Made by a program: the position numbers and the translations under genes. A stretch of 64,000 nucleotides of DNA from Cavenderia fasciculata (Eukaryota > Evosea > Eumycetozoa > Acytosteliales > Cavenderiaceae), in assembly GCF_000203815.1 (NCBI RefSeq), contig NW_004457735.1, positions 2,108,001-2,172,000 of the forward strand, given 5' to 3'. Below the pieces are notes generated by a model. It was not told the origin of the DNA, ran no database searches, and saw only the letters and a list, made by a program, of their open reading frames with translations. Numbering within the stretch: the first letter of the stretch is position 1; each line of letters starts with the position of its first letter. Shown piece after piece: positions 61,101 through 64,000 of the stretch.

Positions 61101-61752
61101 GGTGGTGCCTTGGTAGAATCGAATCTCTACTCTTCTAAATACCCATCACCAGCCTATAGAATCTCACAGGTGCTTTCAACCATTGATAAAATCATCAAAG
61201 GTGGAGTATCTTGTGATATGGGTTCATATCTCTCTCAAAAGAATGAAACTTCTGATGAAGTTGCCACTGCTCATCTATTAAAGAGTGTTGGTCTTTTGAA
61301 ATCACCCGAAGATATCTTGGACTTTTACTATCAATTAAATTCGATTCATTTAGATGTCTCTCAAATCTCTCAATTAACAACTACTCTTGCATCACTTGGT
61401 ATTAGTCCAATTAATCAATCGTATGTCTTAAACAAACAAACAAATATATAATCTAGAAAGAGAGTATTTATTAATCTTTTTTTTTTTTTGTTTTAGAAAA
61501 TTTGCAAATCAATCAAATGTTAAGAAATGTTTAGAAGTATTAAAGAATTGTGATACGATTATGAATGAATTGGATGGAAATCAATGTAATAATGGAGTGG
61601 AAATGATAACACTTGGTAGCAAGAGTGGAGTTTTAATGGTTATCATTCCTCAAGTCATGGGTATTACTTTATGTACTCATGGAAACAATGACCGAAACGA
61701 AAAACATATACAATTTTGTAAACTTTTAAAACAACAAATCAATTCACTCTAA
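58128..61752 (+). CDS. SH3 protein with Pro-rich linkers and degenerate glutaminase domain
   Basis: Exons 58128-61420 and 61497-61752; 1182 aa. Residues 1-300 are disordered (Ser/Pro/Gln-rich). About 302-360 is an SH3 domain (AQVLYDFDTDQQGELALKTG, GWWQGTNPNTGAQGWFSNTF). About 365-870 is Pro/Ser/Lys-rich with many PxxP and PPPP stretches. About 875-1182 aligns along its length with glutaminases: IPLFQSV at the nucleophile site, NPFCTGGALV, ILDFYYQLNSIHLDVSQISQ, then across the intron SKSGVLMVIIPQVMGI. The S-x-x-K catalytic pair reads SVWP, so the Lys is lost, and the Asn of the NAGA loop is replaced (TGGA). Hence probably a pseudoenzyme used for binding or assembly. Start ATG follows a clear non-coding leader. 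Confidence 0.85.
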
Positions 61753-62072
61753 CCATAATTATATAATATATAACGATTAATAATAAAATAATAATTTCTC
61801 AAATTAAAAAAGAAAGAAGGAAAGCAAGTAATGTGTATTTTGATATACTCTAAAAAAAAAGTATGGATAGAGTATTTAAACTTTATATATTATTATATAT
61901 TTGGGATAATTATTTAAATTGAATAGGTTGGTTGTTCGATTTGACAAAAAATTATATATAAATATTTACAAGTTGTTGTTGGATATTAGTGTACATTTTG
62001 TGTGATGATTGATTAGATATATATGACGTATTTTTTTATGGTTGATTTGGGTTGTTGAATATGCGTGTTGAA
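61753..62072. other. Convergent intergenic region
   Basis: About 320 bp of A/T-rich sequence between the stops of two convergent genes; only 3' flank features are expected. Confidence 0.5.
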
Positions 62073-64000
62073 TTATTTATCAATTGATTTCTTGTCAAGT
62101 TTGTTATTGTTTTGGTTGAGTTGATCGAAATAGGCAATTGGACTTGATAAAAAGCTACCAGCATCACTTGGACAGACATAGAGATGTGCTCCTTGGAGTG
62201 CCTTGGCTTTGATCTTGGCCATTTCAAGTTCGAGAAGACATGGGAACTTGGTGTACAACTCACCAAGCATTTCTTGAGCCTTTCTTTGGGCATCGGCAGC
62301 GATGAGGAGTGCATCGGCATCTCTTTGTGAAGAAAGGAGTTTAGCTTGAGCTTCAGAGACAATAGCTTGATTTCTTTGAGTAAGAGCAATGTTATCAGTC
62401 TCGGCCTTGAGCTTGGCTTCAGTGGTCTTGATATCATATTCCTTGACAAGGGTGGCTTGTTTGGTGGTATACTCGGCAGAGGTGATTGATTGACCTGCCA
62501 ACTTTTTGGCAATGTCAGCATCGATAACCTTGATGGTTTCAATTTGGAGACGACATAATTCAATACCATATTCGAGGAGATCGTTGGCAAGGTTACCCTT
62601 TACACGATCTTGAATGGTTTGGATGGCTTCTTCGTGGCTGTTTTCGGTTTTCTTTGAGGGCTTTGTATTGTGGAAGTACATGACCTCTTGAAGGGTGGAC
62701 AATTGGATAGCTTTACCCATATCGGCAAACGATACATTTTCAATATGGTTAATGATACCTTCCTTACCGAGCTTGGTGATGGCGAGTTCTGGATCAATAA
62801 TCTTGAATGCAACAACCAAGACAACACCGACACGGAGTGAGTCACGAGTTTGGAAGATCTTGAGATTGATTTCATCAGAGGTGGCACCCTTGTATTCAGA
62901 GGCAGCTTGAGCCTTGGTCTCCTTTGATGGGAAAAGACAAGTTTGAAGAGAGGTTGGGATGAATGCCTCAAACATATGGGTGGCAGAGTTGATGATGATT
63001 GGATGGCTATCCTTTGGTGGTTGGATGATTTGGAGGATACCATTGTTGTAGGTGATAGCTACCTCACCAGTGTGTGGGATAATACGTTTGATGGAACCAT
63101 GTTCGATATAAGAATCGGTAGCATTGTAAAAGAGATTGGTTTTACGGGCGCCCTCCGGAGATACAAGACGGAATTGTGGGTCAACAAAGACATATGGTTC
63201 ACGACGCGACTCGATGATGAATGGTTGAGTTCCAATCCAAACCTTGGCAATCTTACCAGCTGGTACACGTAAGATGTGAATGGTTGAGTGTTGGATGTAT
63301 GGTTCTTGTTGGTTGACAAATCCAATACCCTCGTTAAAGACAAAGGTTGGATCAATGATGACATGTGGACCTTCACCATACATAACTGGTCTGTTCTTAC
63401 TGGTAGCCAAAGCATAATGACCGGCTGGTACTTGAAGGACATATTTACCATGAGCACCAAAGAAGTTATCAGTCTTTTGAACGGAACCGATGAATTTAAT
63501 GGTGGTAGTTGGATCAGCAGTGTAGACGATACCAAAACGAGCACCACGTGGATCAAACAATTCAGCAACTTGATTACGATGACCAAGAGCCCAATATTGA
63601 ACGTCCAAACGAGAAAGGGCACGACCAAGTACTGGAGAGTCTGTGAAAGCAGTACCCTTTACATTCTTGTTGAAACGTTCAAGGATTTGGGTTGATTGTT
63701 GTTCAGCATCGAGGTCATTGAATTCAGAACGGACAACAATACTTCCAACTCTTAATTCTTCCAATTGGCTCATTTCACTGAGATCTTCTTCGGTGTTACT
63801 TCTTGATATCATGGGCTTCAACGTATTGTTTGGTGAAGTATTGTTTGGTGTATTTGAAATCACTTTTTTAAAAAAAAGTGTCAATAGCCATACGCCTCGT
63901 GCATTGACTTGCTGGCCATTGTTATTTGTATTAACATACTTTTTATCGTCTAGGTCTAGGGGGTTTAGGTTTAGTTGTGATGAATGATAAAGATATATTC
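62073..64000 (-). CDS. Vacuolin (SPFH/flotillin-like endosomal coat protein), 5' end unresolved
   Basis: Dictyostelid vacuolins coat post-lysosomal vacuoles and behave like flotillins. The frame is continuous from TAA 62073 upward. An N-terminal barrel-like region ([52 protein letters not shown]) is followed by an SPFH/band-7 segment ([20 protein letters not shown]) and a long Ala/Gln/Glu coiled coil (about 62150-62600) for oligomerisation. The first in-frame ATG is at 63812 (about 579 aa), but the frame stays open, Asn-rich and coding-like all the way to base 64000 with no ATG, so the true start, or an upstream exon, probably lies outside the window. VacA versus VacB cannot be told apart. 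Confidence 0.82.
   Translation of the reverse strand, partial: IYLYHSSQLNLNPLDLDDKKYVNTNNNGQQVNARGVWLLTLFFKKVISNTPNNTSPNNTLKPMISRSNTEEDLSEMSQLEELRVGSIVVRSEFNDLDAEQQSTQILERFNKNVKGTAFTDSPVLGRALSRLDVQYWALGHRNQVAELFDPRGARFGIVYTADPTTTIKFIGSVQKTDNFFGAHGKYVLQVPAGHYALATSKNRPVMYGEGPHVIIDPTFVFNEGIGFVNQQEPYIQHSTIHILRVPAGKIAKVWIGTQPFIIESRREPYVFVDPQFRLVSPEGARKTNLFYNATDSYIEHGSIKRIIPHTGEVAITYNNGILQIIQPPKDSHPIIINSATHMFEAFIPTSLQTCLFPSKETKAQAASEYKGATSDEINLKIFQTRDSLRVGVVLVVAFKIIDPELAITKLGKEGIINHIENVSFADMGKAIQLSTLQEVMYFHNTKPSKKTENSHEEAIQTIQDRVKGNLANDLLEYGIELCRLQIETIKVIDADIAKKLAGQSITSAEYTTKQATLVKEYDIKTTEAKLKAETDNIALTQRNQAIVSEAQAKLLSSQRDADALLIAADAQRKAQEMLGELYTKFPCLLELEMAKIKAKALQGAHLYVCPSDAGSFLSSPIAYFDQLNQNNNKLDKKSIDK

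Noticed and set aside
62073-63884. Major vault protein identity
   Set aside because: Shoulder/SPFH resemblance is shared, but the vault repeats and length are absent; vacuolin fits better.

Overview
The window is eukaryotic nuclear DNA from a dictyostelid social amoeba. Signs are an AT-rich genome, short AT-rich introns (about 50-130 nt) with GTATGT/GTAAGT donors, coding homopolymers of Asn, Gln and Thr, CAA-dominated Gln codons, and dictyostelid-type proteins (vacuolin, BP74-like, TOM1-like receptor with a giant ectodomain). The species is not identifiable from the sequence alone. No rRNA, tRNA, CRISPR array or intact transposon was seen. Exon boundaries were inferred by eye from splice signals and frame continuity.

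Layout: 1-3751 (+) condensin subunit D2, 5' end outside the window; about 4194-6291 (+) secreted/membrane beta-rich surface protein with an apparent 1-nt deletion in the signal peptide; 6425-7929 (-) mitochondrial NAD isocitrate dehydrogenase; 8103-13541 (-) 1788-aa Cys-rich protein ending in a TOM1/THH1-like seven-helix domain; 14974-18803 (+) 12-exon M1 aminopeptidase; 18882-18936 (-) relic exon of the gene at 21613; 18969-21200 (-) Nrf6-like acyltransferase; 21613-22362 (-) mucin-like GPI-type protein; 22811-23771 (+) PD-(D/E)XK/Uma2-like gene with an anomaly.

24029-36612 (+) is the most striking region. Seven head-to-tail paralogs of a family I do not recognise each have three exons, with both introns in phase 1 and at matching positions. 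They share short motifs but have diverged strongly, which indicates an old, still-growing tandem expansion of predicted helical or membrane proteins. The last copy has a frame disruption in its tail.

36792-38717 (-) vanin/biotinidase-type amidohydrolase; 38914-39186 (-) small secreted or membrane peptide; 39461-40571 (-) cystinosin; 41291-42744 (-) acidic/Gln-rich protein of unknown role; 44113-45269 (-) Hsp70 pseudogene; 46314-51273 (+) FHA-domain, Ki-67-like giant chromatin protein; 51637-52124 (+) BP74-like secreted protein; 52217-52980 (+) minimal RhoGEF with a C-terminal CaaX box; 53068-54829 (-) helical-repeat-like protein; 56319-57369 (+) CS-SH3 fusion; 58128-61752 (+) SH3 plus degenerate glutaminase fusion; 62073-64000 (-) vacuolin, 5' end unresolved. 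The genes are functionally mixed. The only cluster with internal logic is the seven-gene array, although two adjacent genes (56319 and 58128) both add SH3 domains to unusual partners, and two neighbours (46314 and 1-3751) concern mitotic chromosomes.
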